Assembly (NCBI GenBank): GCA_029844215.1
Contig: CM056732.1
Coordinates: forward strand, 21,251,501-21,315,500
Reading direction: 5' to 3'
DNA from: Przewalskia tangutica
Taxonomy: Eukaryota > Streptophyta > Magnoliopsida > Solanales > Solanaceae
DNA length: 64,000 nt
Below, piece by piece: positions 34,618 through 46,346 of this stretch. Under the pieces are notes generated by a model. It saw only the letters and a program-made list of their open reading frames with translations. It made no database searches and had not been told where the DNA came from. The translations under genes and the position numbers were made by a program. Every line of letters begins with the position of its first letter. Within the stretch, counting starts at the first letter, position 1.

Positions 34618-35526
34618 TTATCTTGAAGGATCCAACTCTATTCCCTTCGCCACAATGAAACCCAACAATTTTCCCGCTGGGACGCCGAAGGCACACTTTG
34701 CCGGATTTAACTTCAGGTTGTATTGCCTCAATCGTTCAAAAAACTTCTTCAGATGGACCATATGATTCGTAGCCCTCCGTGACTTGATAATGACGTCATC
34801 CACGTAGACTTCAATTTCCTTATGGATCATATCATGAAAAATGGTAGTCATGGCTCTCATGTAAGTGGCACCTGCGTTTTTAAGTCCAAATGGCATGACT
34901 CGATAATAATATACCCCCCACGGGGTGGTGAACGCGGTCTTCTCTGCATCTTCTTCGTTCATTAGGATTTGATGGTACCCAGCGAAACAATCGACAAATG
35001 ACTGCAACTCATGCTTCGCACAATTGTCGATGAGTAAATGAATGTTCGGCAGGGGGAAAACATCTTTAGGGCTTGCCTTGTTGAGATCCCTGTAATCAAC
35101 ACAAACTCGTATCTTACCATCCTTCTTTGTTACTGGTACAATATTGGCTAACCAAGTAGGGTATTTTGCTACCCGAATGACATTTGCGTCCAATTGTTTG
35201 GAAATCTCTTCCTTGACTTTCAAACTCTGATCCGACTTGATTTTCCTTGGTTTTTGCTTCACTGGAAGGCATGATGGTTCAATGGGCAGCTTATGAGAAA
35301 CGATGTCTGTGCTTGGACCTGGCATATCATCATAAGACCAAGCGAATATGTCGACATACTGCTTCAACAGGGACACCAGATTTTCTTTCTGTGCGGTATT
35401 CAAGTGAACGCTGATCCTTGTATCCTTTACGACTTTATCATCTCCTAGGTTTACTGTTTCTGTTTCATCCAGATTAGGTTTCGACTTATCCTCGAACTTT
35501 CCTAACTCTTCCGTTAATTCCTCCAA
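34618..35526 (-). pseudogene. Tat element reverse transcriptase
   Basis: An open stretch of 302 codons holds a complete-looking RT palm. It has KPRKIKSDQSLKVKEEI, then KKDGKIRVCVDYRDLNKASP, FAGYHQILMNEEDAEKTAFT, MPFGLKNAGATYMRAM and the catalytic YVDDVIIKSR. PAGKLLGFIV is near the end. The N-terminal part contains ILVS-type linker and FAWSYDDMPGPSTDIVSHKL. The frame is lost at both ends (stop at 34618, shift near 35530). It is the best conserved part of the element. Confidence 0.9.
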
Positions 35527-36413
35527 CGGGAAATTCCGCCGTTACGCCGGATTATTCTGACTTTGTTCGCTTGTTTCATAACATGTCACATTTTCATTAT
35601 CGACAAGTATATTATTTTGTATGCTGAAAGAAAGGGAATAAAGAGTGTTGATTAAAACATAACTTGTTATTAAAACTTCAAAAGGGAAATAAGCTCATAA
35701 AACTGTGTCCCATAATTCAGAAAAATACGAATTGAATTGTTTAAAACGTCCAATTATTAATTCTACCCAGACTCATGAAAAACAGTGTTGGGGTACAGGT
35801 CCAGTTGCTCAAGACATCTCCTGGCTCTGCACTCCAAATGGTCTGGTCATCTGTGTAGTCTTCCAAAATCGCATGACACTCTGCTTCTTCCTCAGAAATG
35901 AAAAGGCCTTGAAGTCCCTCCGCAAGAATGTCTGCATCCTCCTCTTCTGGTAGCTGAGCAGGGTATGCTTTGACGAATGAATGATTCAGGGGTGGAACAG
36001 GTCTTGGCAGATGAGACTCACCCTTCCTTCTGTGATCAAATAACATCATCTCCTCGGCAGTGGTCGATATCCGAGGCCAAAAGTGTCCTTCTTCTCCCAG
36101 TGAATCGGCTCTGTGATTCCTCCTAGTTTTGGTCCAAGTCCTCGACTGCTCAAAACCATTTCTCAAAGATCTCGGCCACCATTTTGGGAATGCGAGGCGG
36201 TTGCATTCCTTTAGCCTTGCTAACGTCTACGATCTTGTTCATGTGGTATGCACTCCATCCAGCTTTTCCATACTCTCGATGACTGGAATTGCCCCTTTGG
36301 TGTTAGAAGTGTTGTCCTTGTCTCCCTCAACCACAACTTCATGATGATTCCAGATGAATTTCAAAACATGATGCAAAGTGGAAGGGACGGCTCCTACCAC
36401 GTGGATCCAAGGT
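35527..36413 (-). pseudogene. Tat element protease C-terminus and RT linker
   Basis: MDISTCYNLLLGRPWIHVVG (36451 leftward) is the end of the Tat protease domain. The linker at 36166-35741 is acidic (PEEEDADILAEGLQGLF) and continues in other frames towards RT. At least two frameshifts occur here. Confidence 0.8.
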
Positions 36414-38027
36414 CTACCGAGTAACAAATTGTAGCATGTGGATATGTCCAATACCGAATTTATCTCGAACTCGCGGCCCGACCAGTAGTGTCAAATCGCC
36501 TCGCCGCGACGCCCTCGTGGTCCCATCGAAACCTTTTACCCTTGTGTAGCTCTCACGGAGTTTCCCAATGTTGACTCTTAAAGTCCGAAGAGTATTCAAA
36601 GGGCATACATTAACAGCTGACCCCCCATCAATCAAGACTCGAGAGATAAACTTATTAGCACACTTGACTGTTATGTTCAATGCCTTATTATGACCCCGAC
36701 CTTCAGGAGGCAATTCATTCTCATGGAAAATTATCTTTTGCACCTCTTTAATTTGCCCGATCAGTGCTGAAAAGTTCTCATCAGCAGTCTCGGCTGGCAC
36801 GTGAGCTTCTTTCAAAACCTCCATCAAAGAGGTTCGGTGGTTCAAGGAATTCATCAACAGTGACAATAGAGAGATTTGTGCTGGTGTTTTACTCAACTGT
36901 TCTACAATGGAATAGTCTCCTGTAGGCATCTTTCTCCAAAATTCCTCTACTTCTGGTTCGGTCACAGTCTTTTTCTGGGGTGTCTTTCGCGATACTTCTA
37001 CAGATGAGTAACGTTGTCCGGACCTCGTCACCCCTGCTGCAACAACTTCTACCACCTGTTGCTGTCTACCCTCATTATGTTGCTTGATCGAATGGCTCCA
37101 TCCTGGTACTAAGACTGACCTTAGAGGCTTATGACGGCTCAACTCTACTTCCAACGGCGCCCTGGCCTTGGCAGTAATCACATGGGCAACGTGGGCTGAA
37201 GATCCCCCTGTCTCCTTCTCCTTGATTGGTACGATGGTCCCTTCCATATCGTACACATCATCAAAGGTGATCATGTGCACGCCAGCATTGTCGTGATTTG
37301 GCAGGGGATTGTTGTTGACATTAGGGGAGGGCTCTTTCAACCGAATAGCTCCTTCTTTGATTAGTTCCTCAATTCTGTTTTTCAATGCATAACAACCATC
37401 TGTATTGTGCCCTGATGCTCCAGAGTGGTATGCACAATGCTTATTTTCATCATGCCATGGTGGGAGTGGATTGGGATTTTGCCATGGGATCGGCTGTATA
37501 AAACCAGCGGCTCTTAGTCTTTCATATAGTTGGGAGTATGGTTCAGCCAACGGGGTGTATGATTTTGTGGGCCTCCTCTCGGTGTTGGTTCGGTCCGCAG
37601 GTGTGTTTTGTGTGTGGTATTGTTGTGGGGGTGGGTATGCTGGTCGGTATTGTGAGGAATTTATGTGGGCGAACGCCCGTGGCGGGTTGTATATTGGCTG
37701 GGTGGTGTAGATGGGTGAAAGTTGATTGTATGTGGAAGTATTTTGGCTAAAATGGTCATATGGAGGGTTTTGGAATGTGGGGGGTTTGGTATGTTTGGGG
37801 TTGGTATGTTTGGGGTTGGGGTTGGTATGTCGGGCCCGATTCGCTTTGTGTTGTTGCACCGCCACGACAGTGGTCGCTCCATCCTTCTTCTTCTTATTCA
37901 TCCCTCCCATTGACTCTGATTGTATTGCTTTGCTTGTTGCTTGCAAAGCAGCCAGATTCGTGATCCTACCTGTTCTAAGTCCCTCTTCCACAAAATCTCC
38001 CATTTTTACCACTTCAAAGAAAATCAA
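36414..38027 (-). pseudogene. Tat element gag C-terminus and protease
   Basis: This is a long open stretch of 537 codons. The first ~200 residues are Pro/Asn/Gln-rich. A knuckle-like motif KHCAYHSGASGHNTDGCYAL follows near 37440-37380, and is the usual Tat gag end. The aspartic protease is near the C-terminus, with VLIDGGSAVNVCPLNTLR as active-site region and GFDGTTRASRRGDLTL after it. G-rich shadows on the plus strand at 37.4-38.0 kb only reflect the Pro-rich gag. The frame shifts near 36430 into the rest of the protease. Confidence 0.85.
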
Positions 38028-39050
38028 GGCCCAATAACGCCGATCAACCTCTCATAAGACGTGGGTCCTTCAGTGGATTGTACAAACAGTGTTGTCATTT
38101 CACTTTCTTCCATAGGTGGCTGGACCTTCGCTGCTTCAGATCTCCACCTCATCGCATATTCCCTAAAGGTTTCTATTGACTTTTTCTCCAATTTCATGAG
38201 ATAGAATCTATCCAGGACGTTGTCCGTATTAAATCTGAATCTGTCTACAAAGTCCTCGCCATCGCTTCAACTACGCCACTTCCTTGGATCCTGGCTAGTA
38301 TACCAATCCAAGGCTTCTCCAGTCAAGCTCCTTATAAACAACTTCATGATGATCGATTGATCCCTTCCCACACCCACTAATTTGTCGCAATAGGATCTCA
38401 AGTGTGCATGAGGATTACTTTTGCCGTCAAACAGGTCAAACTTTGGTACCTTGTATCCAACGGGCAGTTCGTCGTCGGGATGCATGCATAAATCCTCGTA
38501 TTCCAATCCCTCATGACCCTTGTCCATCTGAAGGTTCTTAAAAGCTTTCTTCAAGTCGTGAATTTCTCTGGCCATGTTTCCATCTATCCCAACTCTTGTC
38601 CTCTTCTCCATCTCTTCATATCGAGCAAACTACGGGGAGGGTATAGGTACGGGTGTGAGATGTGGGGCATGGGTCACATATACGGGTGATCCGTATTGTT
38701 TATTATGGTATGTCATCGGTGCGGGTTGAATAGGTTGGTTGTCTTGGGCGGGTAAGGTGGCTTGTATTATCTGGGGCTGAGGTGTGTGCGGGTTAGGGTC
38801 ATTTATGTTCTGTGGGTTACGAGGAGGTGTGTTGTTGTGTTGTGGTTTTGGGGGCTGTGGGTTATGAGGAGGCGTGTTGTTGTACTGTGGATTGGGAGGT
38901 TGTGGGTTATCTGTTGGGTGTTGGGGATGGCGTCGAAAAGACGGTGAATTAGGAAGTGTGGGTAGTTGTGTGTTGAGGCTTATGGATAGCTTAGTAATTT
39001 CTCGGAGTCTATCCATTTCTGCTTGCATGACCGTCATTTGTTGCAGTACT
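38028..39050 (-). pseudogene. Tat element gag, left part
   Basis: The minus-strand reading begins at the LARD junction with VLQQMTVMQAEMDRLREITK and a long Pro/Gln/Asn-rich region. An in-frame TAG near 38630 interrupts it. The gag core follows: GLEYEDLCMHPDDELPVGYK, KFDLFDGKSNPHAHLRSYCD, FIRSLTGEALDWYTSQDP. Then come a stop near 38267 and further recognisable gag (DRFRFNTDNVLDRFYLMKLE, MTTLFVQSTEGPTSYERLIG) with another stop near 38030. Otherwise the domain is collinear with Tat gag. Confidence 0.85.
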
Positions 39051-42010
39051 TGTTACACCCCGTAGTTCAGGTCATGCGCATGAGGGCGTACGAAAGGGGG
39101 TAAGACTTAAAATTTTCAGAAGATAGGTTGACGGATTGTTCCGGACGGGTTTTAGTCAACTTTGAGGCGGGTTATGACCCGGTACATTGAGAGTTCCTAA
39201 GTGTTTTAAAGGCCTAGGGCGTAGTTCGTTGAGTCTGGATTCCAACGCAACCAACCGTTCGTCGATAGGACGTCGGAGTAGAAAGTTATGAGAGTTACAA
39301 GTTCAGTGCGCAGTCGGACAGAAATGCGTTTCCAGCGCGAAGCGCTGGGCCGCCGGATGCAGGGCCGCGGCGCCTAAAGTTCTGAAGGGTCGCTGAAGTT
39401 GCAGCGCCGCGGCGCCGGAATAGCAGGGCCGCGGCGCCGAAAGATCAGAGAGCCTGCGGAGGTTTCAGCGCCGCGGCGCCGAGGCGGGATTTTTGGGCGG
39501 AAAAACTTAGAAAAGTCTGATTTTTGTTTTAAAAGAGACCATGGGAGGGTGACAAGTGTCCCCCCCCATCTGATTTTCTGTTGCATGCAATATATTGACC
39601 AAGACTTGGACATTTTCTATCTTTCATCTTCTCTCTCTCTCAAATTGCTCCCCCTTCTCTCTAAAAACCCTTAGAAAAATCTGAATAGTTAAGAACCAAA
39701 AAGGAAGCTTGTAGCTAGCTTGTTGGCATTGTTGTGGTGGTGTTCTTGGCAAGGAAGCTAGCAATATTTGGAATAAGTTTGGGCTAAAACTTTAAGGTAA
39801 TGATTCTTTCTTTAGATTTAGTTTTGCATATTAAGAAGAAAGAACTTGTGGTAGTAAATAATGCTCTTAGAGTCATTGCATGCTAGAAATGTGTTTTGAA
39901 TATGAAAAATGGGTTAAGAAGAGTTTATGAGCATGTTGAAGCCTAAAAACTACCTTAGGATTGTTAAGTGAATTGTTGTAAACTTATGGGGCAGAATTAG
40001 TATTTGGGTGTGTAATCCCCTTTAAAATGTTGGATTGATTGAGCCTTACAATGTGGTGTTTTGATGGTAAATTCGGCTTTGAGAAAGGTGGCAAAGTGAG
40101 TAGAAACAAAGGAAATGCTGCCCAATTTTCTATAGAATTTTAGTGGCTTTGAGTTAGATTATTCTACATTGGAATTAGAGGTTAATGAACATATCATGGT
40201 TATTATAGGTTGAAATATTACTCATGGTAGTTGAGCTTAGCAAGTGGATTGACCAAAGAGGTATGTGGAGCTTTCTTATCTCTCGAGCATGAGTAGTTTG
40301 AACTATATAGTACGGTGAGACGACGTGTTTTAAATGAAGTAAATCTATTTGTCAGACTTGACTTGTTTTACGAAAATGTCTAAGTTGGTTGGGTTAGAGA
40401 GCTAACCCACTTATTCCTAAGTAATGGTTTAACCTAAATAAGGTAGATAAGGATTTCGTGACATGAAGAAGTATTACGGAAATTGTGTGAGTTTGATTTG
40501 AAGTATAAGTCTCTTGGTTAATAAAAAGAACGAAATCTTTTGAAACATAAGGAGTTATAACTGCCTTATGGGAGGTTAGTCAGAACGCCTTATGAAAGAG
40601 TATGAACGCGTCTAAAGTTTAAAGCATAAAGTTAGTATAACGGCTTTATGGGAGTTAGTTATAATAACTTTATGAAAGGTTAAAGAGTTGGGTTTTCTTG
40701 AATAAGGTCATGAAAATGAGATTCATTTTGTATGTTAATGAAAGCCTAAAGAAGTTATGAGTTACTTGACGCATCGCTTGATGAAGGATTCCACGTATGC
40801 TTCCATTGTTCGATTATGAGTTACTTGGACGCATCGCCATGATGAAGGATTCCACGTATGCTTCCATTGTTGATTATGAGTTACTTGACGCATCGCCGAT
40901 GATGAAGGATTCCAGGTATGCTTCCATTGTTCGATTATGAGTTTACTCGACGCATCGCTTGATGAAGGATTCCACGTACGCACTGGACATGTTTACGATG
41001 AAGGATTCCGAGGCATGCAGTATGGCGGTAAGAGTATAAATGGCGGGCAAGCCCCAAGATCGTTATACCACCTTCTTCGTGGGTAAGAGTATGAATGGCG
41101 GGCAAGCCCCAAGATCATCATACCACCGCTGAGTTTATTGGACGCGCGCCGCGATGAAGGATTCCACGTATGCTTCCATTGTCTTAGTATGAGTTTATTG
41201 GACGTGCCGCCAGTGATGAAGGATTCCACGGGTATGCTTCCATTGTTTTAGTATGAGTTTATTGGACGTGCCGCCAGTGATGAAGGATTCCACGTATGCT
41301 TCCATTGTTTTATTATGAGCTTATCGACGCATCGCCAGCCGACGGGCGATTCCACGTATGCTTCCATTGTCTTAGTATGAGTTTATTGGACGTGCCGTCG
41401 ATGACGGCGATTCCACGTATGCTTCCATGGTCTCTATATGAGTTTACTTGACGTGTTGATTATGAGCTTCCTATTTTCACGCAGATAGTATATGACCGAT
41501 TTTCTCATTGTTGGTAAGGTACAGTGTTCTGAAAACTGATTTTATACATGTCCCCAGTTATTTTAGACTTATGAGGTATTTTCAGTATTTTCTCAGTTTC
41601 ACATACTTGGTACTGTTATCGACTCCTCGGGCCGCGTTCACGCCGCAGTCGAGATACGTAACTTGGTCCGCACTCTTGATCACCGCCCATTTTCCGAAAG
41701 CTCCATCTCTCCGAGGCTTTGTCTTTGGTATGATTTCCACGAGGTTATAGACTTTGTACATCAGTGGTATGGCGGGCCCCGTCCCGCCACGATTGTTATT
41801 CCTAGGTGCGTAGTCACGTTTGTGGTTTGGGTCAGAATGATAAGATGTCTTGTTTCACTTTCGGTTAGGTTATTTTATGAAAGCGGCCTTATCGGCTTGC
41901 TAGTGATGTTTACCTTATACTGATTTTGTGTTGTGTATGTTCACTGCTTTTCTCGACATATACCGACGGTACCCCAAGAGGTACTAGTCGCGCCCCGGTC
42001 GGTCGTGACA
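39051..42010 (+). repeat. 5' LTR of the LARD-type element
   Basis: 2960 bp, TGTTACACC...GTCGTGACA. It holds four GC palindromes at 39363-39480, the repeated phrase TTATAACxxCTTTATGGGA (40550-40680), a tandem array (40750-41460) and the conserved hairpin at 41771-41788. Confidence 0.9.
40750..41460 (+). repeat. Tandem ~57-65-bp array in the LARD 5' LTR
   Basis: About ten units with the shared core CCACGTATGCTTCCATTG, preceded by GATGAAGGATT and TGAGTT(T)A-type sequence. Two units near 41020-41130 are replaced by a variant with GGCGGGCAAGCCCCAAGATC occurring twice. Confidence 0.9.
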
Positions 42011-42898
42011 AAAGTGGTATCGAGCCGTTGTCCTCGGAAAGTGTCTACGCATCGTGTCTAGTAAGTCTTGATTATCGGTGTGTTGTGCACCACATCTATA
42101 ATCGTGAGGTCGCAGGATATTTAGGATTGGTTTCCATTCTTCTCACTCTAAGATCGTGCGATAGATTTTGTGTGGTTAGGTCGTCTCTCCCTAACGAGTT
42201 ATGTTGTTTGCAGCCACGAAAGGCAAAGCGACCCGTGAAAAGATTATGGATTGCGTATCCGTGTTAGTTATGATGGTAGTATAGTGGGTATAGTGACATT
42301 CACCATATCTGATTTATGTATAAGTGGTCGACACGTGTTGCCTAGAATGATATTGGAATACCAAGGATTGATAAGGACTAATTAGATACCGGGAAGGTAG
42401 GGAGTGGTTTGATGAACTCTCATCAAGGTTGTACGTACTAATTTGAGATAATTAGGAGATGATGAGTTGTCTGAGAAATAAATGGACCCTTAAGAAGTTT
42501 AATTAAGAGACCTAATGGGAAACTATGTTTGTAAATTAAGCTACGTGGTATGCTTAAGAGTATAGTACAGATGAGATTCGGGCGGAGTAAGTGATGGGAT
42601 TGTTGTAAGATTTAGTATCATGAACGAGGGATATTGAGACTATGTACATGTGTTAGAATAAGTTGGTAGATACGAACGGGCAATTCTGTTAGGCCGTGAG
42701 CGAGGGTAAGTAGTAATGGTTCATACTTTGGGTTCATTTTCTGTTTGACTTACAGTGAATGGGTATGCGTGTGCGATATCTTATGGTCATAGGTGGCATA
42801 ATGAAGTTCCATTAGTATATAGTACGAGGATGTACCGAGGAATAGTAGATTGACTCTAAAAGAACATTCGGGGACGAATGTTTCTAAGGGGGGGAGAA
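42011..42898 (+). other. Interior of the LARD-type element
   Basis: It begins with the primer site. The first ~170 bp are shared with 61438-61610, including GTGTTGTGCACCACATCTAT. The remainder has no recognisable protein. The end carries ACATTCGGGGACGAATGTTT, which can form a short hairpin, then the polypurine tract. Similar end motifs are common in plant chromoviruses. Confidence 0.8.
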
Positions 42899-45800
42899 TG
42901 TTACACCCCGTAGTTCAGGTCATGCGCATGAGGGCGTACGAAAGGGGGTAAGACTTAAAATTTTCAGAAGATAGGTTGACGGATTGTTCCGGACGGGTTT
43001 TAGTCAACTTTGAGGCGGGTTATGACCCGGTACATTGAGAGTTCCTAAGTGTTTTAAAGGCCTAGGGCGTAGTTCGTTGAGTCTGGATTCCAACGCAACC
43101 AACCGTTCGTCGATAGGACGTCGGAGTAGAAAGTTATGAGAGTTACAAGTTCAGTGCGCAGTCGGACAGAAATGCGTTTCGGACCAAGCGGCAGGCGCGG
43201 CCGGATGCGACGCGGCGCCTAAAGTTCTGAAGGGTCGCTGAAGTTGCAGCGCCGCGGCGCCGGAATAGCAGGGCCGCGGCGCCGAAAGATCAGAGAGACT
43301 GCGGAGGTTTCAGCGCCGCGGCGCCGGCGGCGGGGCCGCGGCGCCGAGGCGGGATTTTTGGGCGGAAAAACTTAGAAAAGTCTGATTTTTGTTTTAAAAG
43401 AGACCATGGGAGGGTGACAAGTGTGCCCCCCCATCTGATTTTCTGTTGCATGCAATATATTGACCAAGACTTGGACATTTTCTATCTTTCATCTTCTCTC
43501 TCTCTCTCAAATTGCTCCCCCTTCTCTCTAAAAACCCTTAGAAAAATCTGAATAGTTAAGAACCAAAAAGGAAGCTTGTAGCTAGCTTGTTGGCATTGTT
43601 GTGGTGGTGTTCTTGGCAAGGAAGCTAGCAATATTTGGAATAAGTTTGGGCTAAAACTTTAAGGTAATGATTCTTTCTTTAGATTTAGTTTTGCATGTTA
43701 AGAAGAAAGAACTTGTGGTAGTAAATAATGCTCTTAGAGTCATTGCATGCTAGAAATGTGTTTTGAATATGAAAAATGGGTTAAGAAGAGTTTATGAGCA
43801 TGTTGAAGCCTAAAAACTACCTTAGGATTGTTAAGTGAATTGTTGTAAACTTATGGGGCGTAATTAGTATTTGGGTGTGTAATCCCCTTTAAAATGTTGG
43901 ATTGATTGAGCCTTACAACGTGTGGTGTTTTGATGGTAAATTCGGCCTTGAGAAAGGTGGCAAAGTGAGTAGAAACAAAGGAAATGCTGCCCAATTTTCT
44001 ATAGAATTTTAGTGGCTTTGAGTTAGATTATTCTACATTGGAATTAGAGGTTAATGAACATATCACGGTTATTATAGGTTGAAATATTACTCATGTAGTT
44101 GAGCTTAGCAAGTGGATTGACCAAAGAGGTATGTGGAGCTTTCTTATCTCTTGAGCATGAGTAGTTTGAACTATATAGTACGGTGAGACGACGTGTTTTA
44201 AATGAAGTAAATCTATTTGTTGGACTTGACTTGTTTTACGAAAATGTCTAAGTTGGTTGGGTTAGAGAGCTAACCCACTTATTCCTAAGTAATGGTTTAA
44301 CCTAAATAAGGTAGATAAGGATTTCGTGACATGAAGAAGTATTACGGAAATTGTGTGAGTTTGATTTGAAGTATAAGTCTCTTGGTTAATAAAAAGAACG
44401 AAATATTTTGAAACATGGAGTTATAACTACTTATGGGAGGTTAGTTAGAACGGCCTTATGAAAGAGTATGAACGTCTAAAGCTTTAAAGCATAAAGTTAG
44501 TATAACGGCTTTATGGGGAGTTGGTTATAAGAACTTTATGAAAGGTTAAAGAGTTGGGTTTTCTTGAATAAGGTCATGAAAATGAGATTCATTTTGTATG
44601 TTAATGAAAGCCTAAAGAAGTTATGAGTTACTTGACGCATCGCCATGATGAAGGATTCCACGTATGCTTCCATTGTTCGTTATGAGTTACTTGGACGCAT
44701 CGCCCGATGGAAGGATTCCACGTATGCTTCCATTGTTGATTATGAGTTACTTGGACGCATCGCTTGATGGGCGATTCCACGTATGCTTCCATTGTTCGAT
44801 TATGAGTTTACTTGACGCATCGCTTGATGATGAAGGATTCCACGTACGCACTTGGACATGCTTACGATGGCGATTCCGAGGCATGCAGATGGGCGGTAAG
44901 AGTATAAATGGCGGGCAAGCCCCAAGATCGTTATACCACCTTCTTCGTGGTAAGAGTATGAATGGCGGGCAAGCCCCAAGATCGTCATACCACCTGTTGA
45001 GTTTATTGGACGTGCCGCCAGTGATGAAGGATTCCACGGGTATGCTTCCATTGTCTTAGTATGAGTTTATTGGACGTGCCGCCAGTGATGAAGGATTCCA
45101 CGGGTATGCTTCCATTGTTTTAGTATGAGTTTATTGACGCGCCGCCGTGATGAAGCGATTCCACGTATGCTTCCATTGTTTTAGTATGAGCTTATCGACG
45201 CATCGCCTGACGGGCGATTCCACGTATGCTTCCATTGTCTTAGTATGAGTTTATCGACGCGCCGTCGGTGATGAAGGATTCCACGTATGCTTCCATGGTC
45301 TCTATATGAGTTTACTTGACGTGTTGATTATGAGCTTCCTATTTTCATGCAGTATAGTATATGACCGATTTTCTCATTGTTGGTAAGGTATGTGTTACGT
45401 AAACCGATTTTATACACGCCCCGCTATTTTAGACTTATGAGGTATTTTCAGTATTTTCTCAGTTTCACATACTTGGTACCTGTTGTACTGACCTCCTTCG
45501 GGGGGCTGCGTTCATGCCGCAGGTCGAGATACGTAGCTTGCTGGTCCGCACTCTTAGGATCACTGTCCATTTTCTGGAAAGCTCCATCCCTCCGGAGGCT
45601 TTGTCTTTTGGTATGATTTCCCTGAGGTTATAGACTTTTGTACATCAGGGGGTATGGCGGGGCCCTGTCCCGCCACAGTTGTTATTCCTAGAGGTCTGTA
45701 GTCACGTTTGTGGTTTGGGCTGTAATGATAAGATGTACTGTTTCACTTTCGGTTAAGTTATTTTATGAAAGGCGGCCTTATCGGCTTGCTAGTGATGTTT

Positions 45801-45900
45801 ACCTTATACAGATTTTGTGTTGTGTATGTTCCGCTGTTTTTCTCTGACATATACCCGGGGTACTGCAAGAGGTACTAGTCGCGCCCGGTCGGGTCGTGGC
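42899..45900 (+). repeat. 3' LTR of the LARD-type element
   Basis: It is nearly identical to the 5' LTR outside two regions. The GC palindrome block (43190-43347) has a different start and one more palindrome. The tandem array (44625-45330) differs in unit number and in many small indels. The expected GTCGTGACA end reads GTCGTGGCG. Confidence 0.9.
44625..45330 (+). repeat. Tandem ~57-65-bp array in the LARD 3' LTR
   Basis: Same unit as in the 5' LTR array, with the CCACGTATGCTTCCATTG core and the same pair of GGCGGGCAAGCCCCAAGATC variants. Several units carry small substitutions and indels relative to the 5' LTR. Confidence 0.9.
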
Positions 45901-46078
45901 GATTGAGCAAGGTATTCGCGAATATGGAGCATTCCCTTCTCGATGTTTCTGGTTCCTCTCGTTGAATGGAAATGAGTCCCAAGCCATCCTGTTCGTTTGC
46001 CCCTGAATCATTCATTTTTGTTGCTCGTGCTTTAGATCTTGTGAAATATGGGTGCTCCGCCAGTGCTTGCCAACACAA
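45901..46078 (-). pseudogene. Tat element gag, N-terminal part
   Basis: The reading CWQALAEHPYFTRSKARATK, then acidic sequence ending SIFANTLLN, leads up to the LARD border. It lies between ORF1 and the gag fragment at 39050, so it is taken as the start of gag by position. Similarity alone is weak. Confidence 0.5.
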
Positions 46079-46346
46079 ACCGGCCGATAAGGGGAGTAGT
46101 ACAGCAAAATCCTTTTATTCAAAACATGTGTTAGTATTAAACAGAATAGCGGAACATATGGGCATATAATGAAGTTTCAATAAAGTAGATTAAAGCGCGT
46201 CCTAATATGCAAGGGGCCTCTATTATGCCAGAGGTAGGCCTAAGCGTCATATATGAGATAATGATGGATTGGTCCGAGCCATCGGATGCTTTTATTGGGG
46301 AACAAAACTAAAATTAAATTGCAACAAAGAAATGTCAAAATTAAGA

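Larger units (their letters stand above)
39051..45900 (+). mobile_element. Non-autonomous chromovirus-like LTR element (LARD type) nested in Tat gag
   Basis: Two direct LTRs (39051-42010 and 42899-45900) flank an interior of only 888 bp that has no gag or pol. A tRNA-Met-type primer site (TGGTATCGAGCC at 42015) follows the first LTR, and a polypurine tract (AAGGGGGGGAGAATG) precedes the second. LTR start TGTTACACCCCGTAG, LTR end GGTCGTGACA and the first ~170 bp of the interior match the gag-bearing element at 58305, so it probably relies on a related element for proteins. It separates the Tat gag start (to 45901) from the rest of gag (39050). The terminal CA of the right LTR is altered and I could not confirm a target duplication. 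Confidence 0.85.

Noticed and set aside
37405..38037. Several Gly/Val/Trp-rich plus-strand frames
   Set aside because: They are antisense shadows of the Pro/Asn/Gln-rich Tat gag on the minus strand.
44747..45059. Overlapping frames on both strands in the LARD LTR
   Set aside because: They reflect the tandem LTR array and have no protein similarity.
39051..45900. Interpretation as a recent segmental duplication of host DNA
   Set aside because: TG start, primer-binding site and polypurine tract at the inner borders show that the two 3-kb copies are LTRs of one element.
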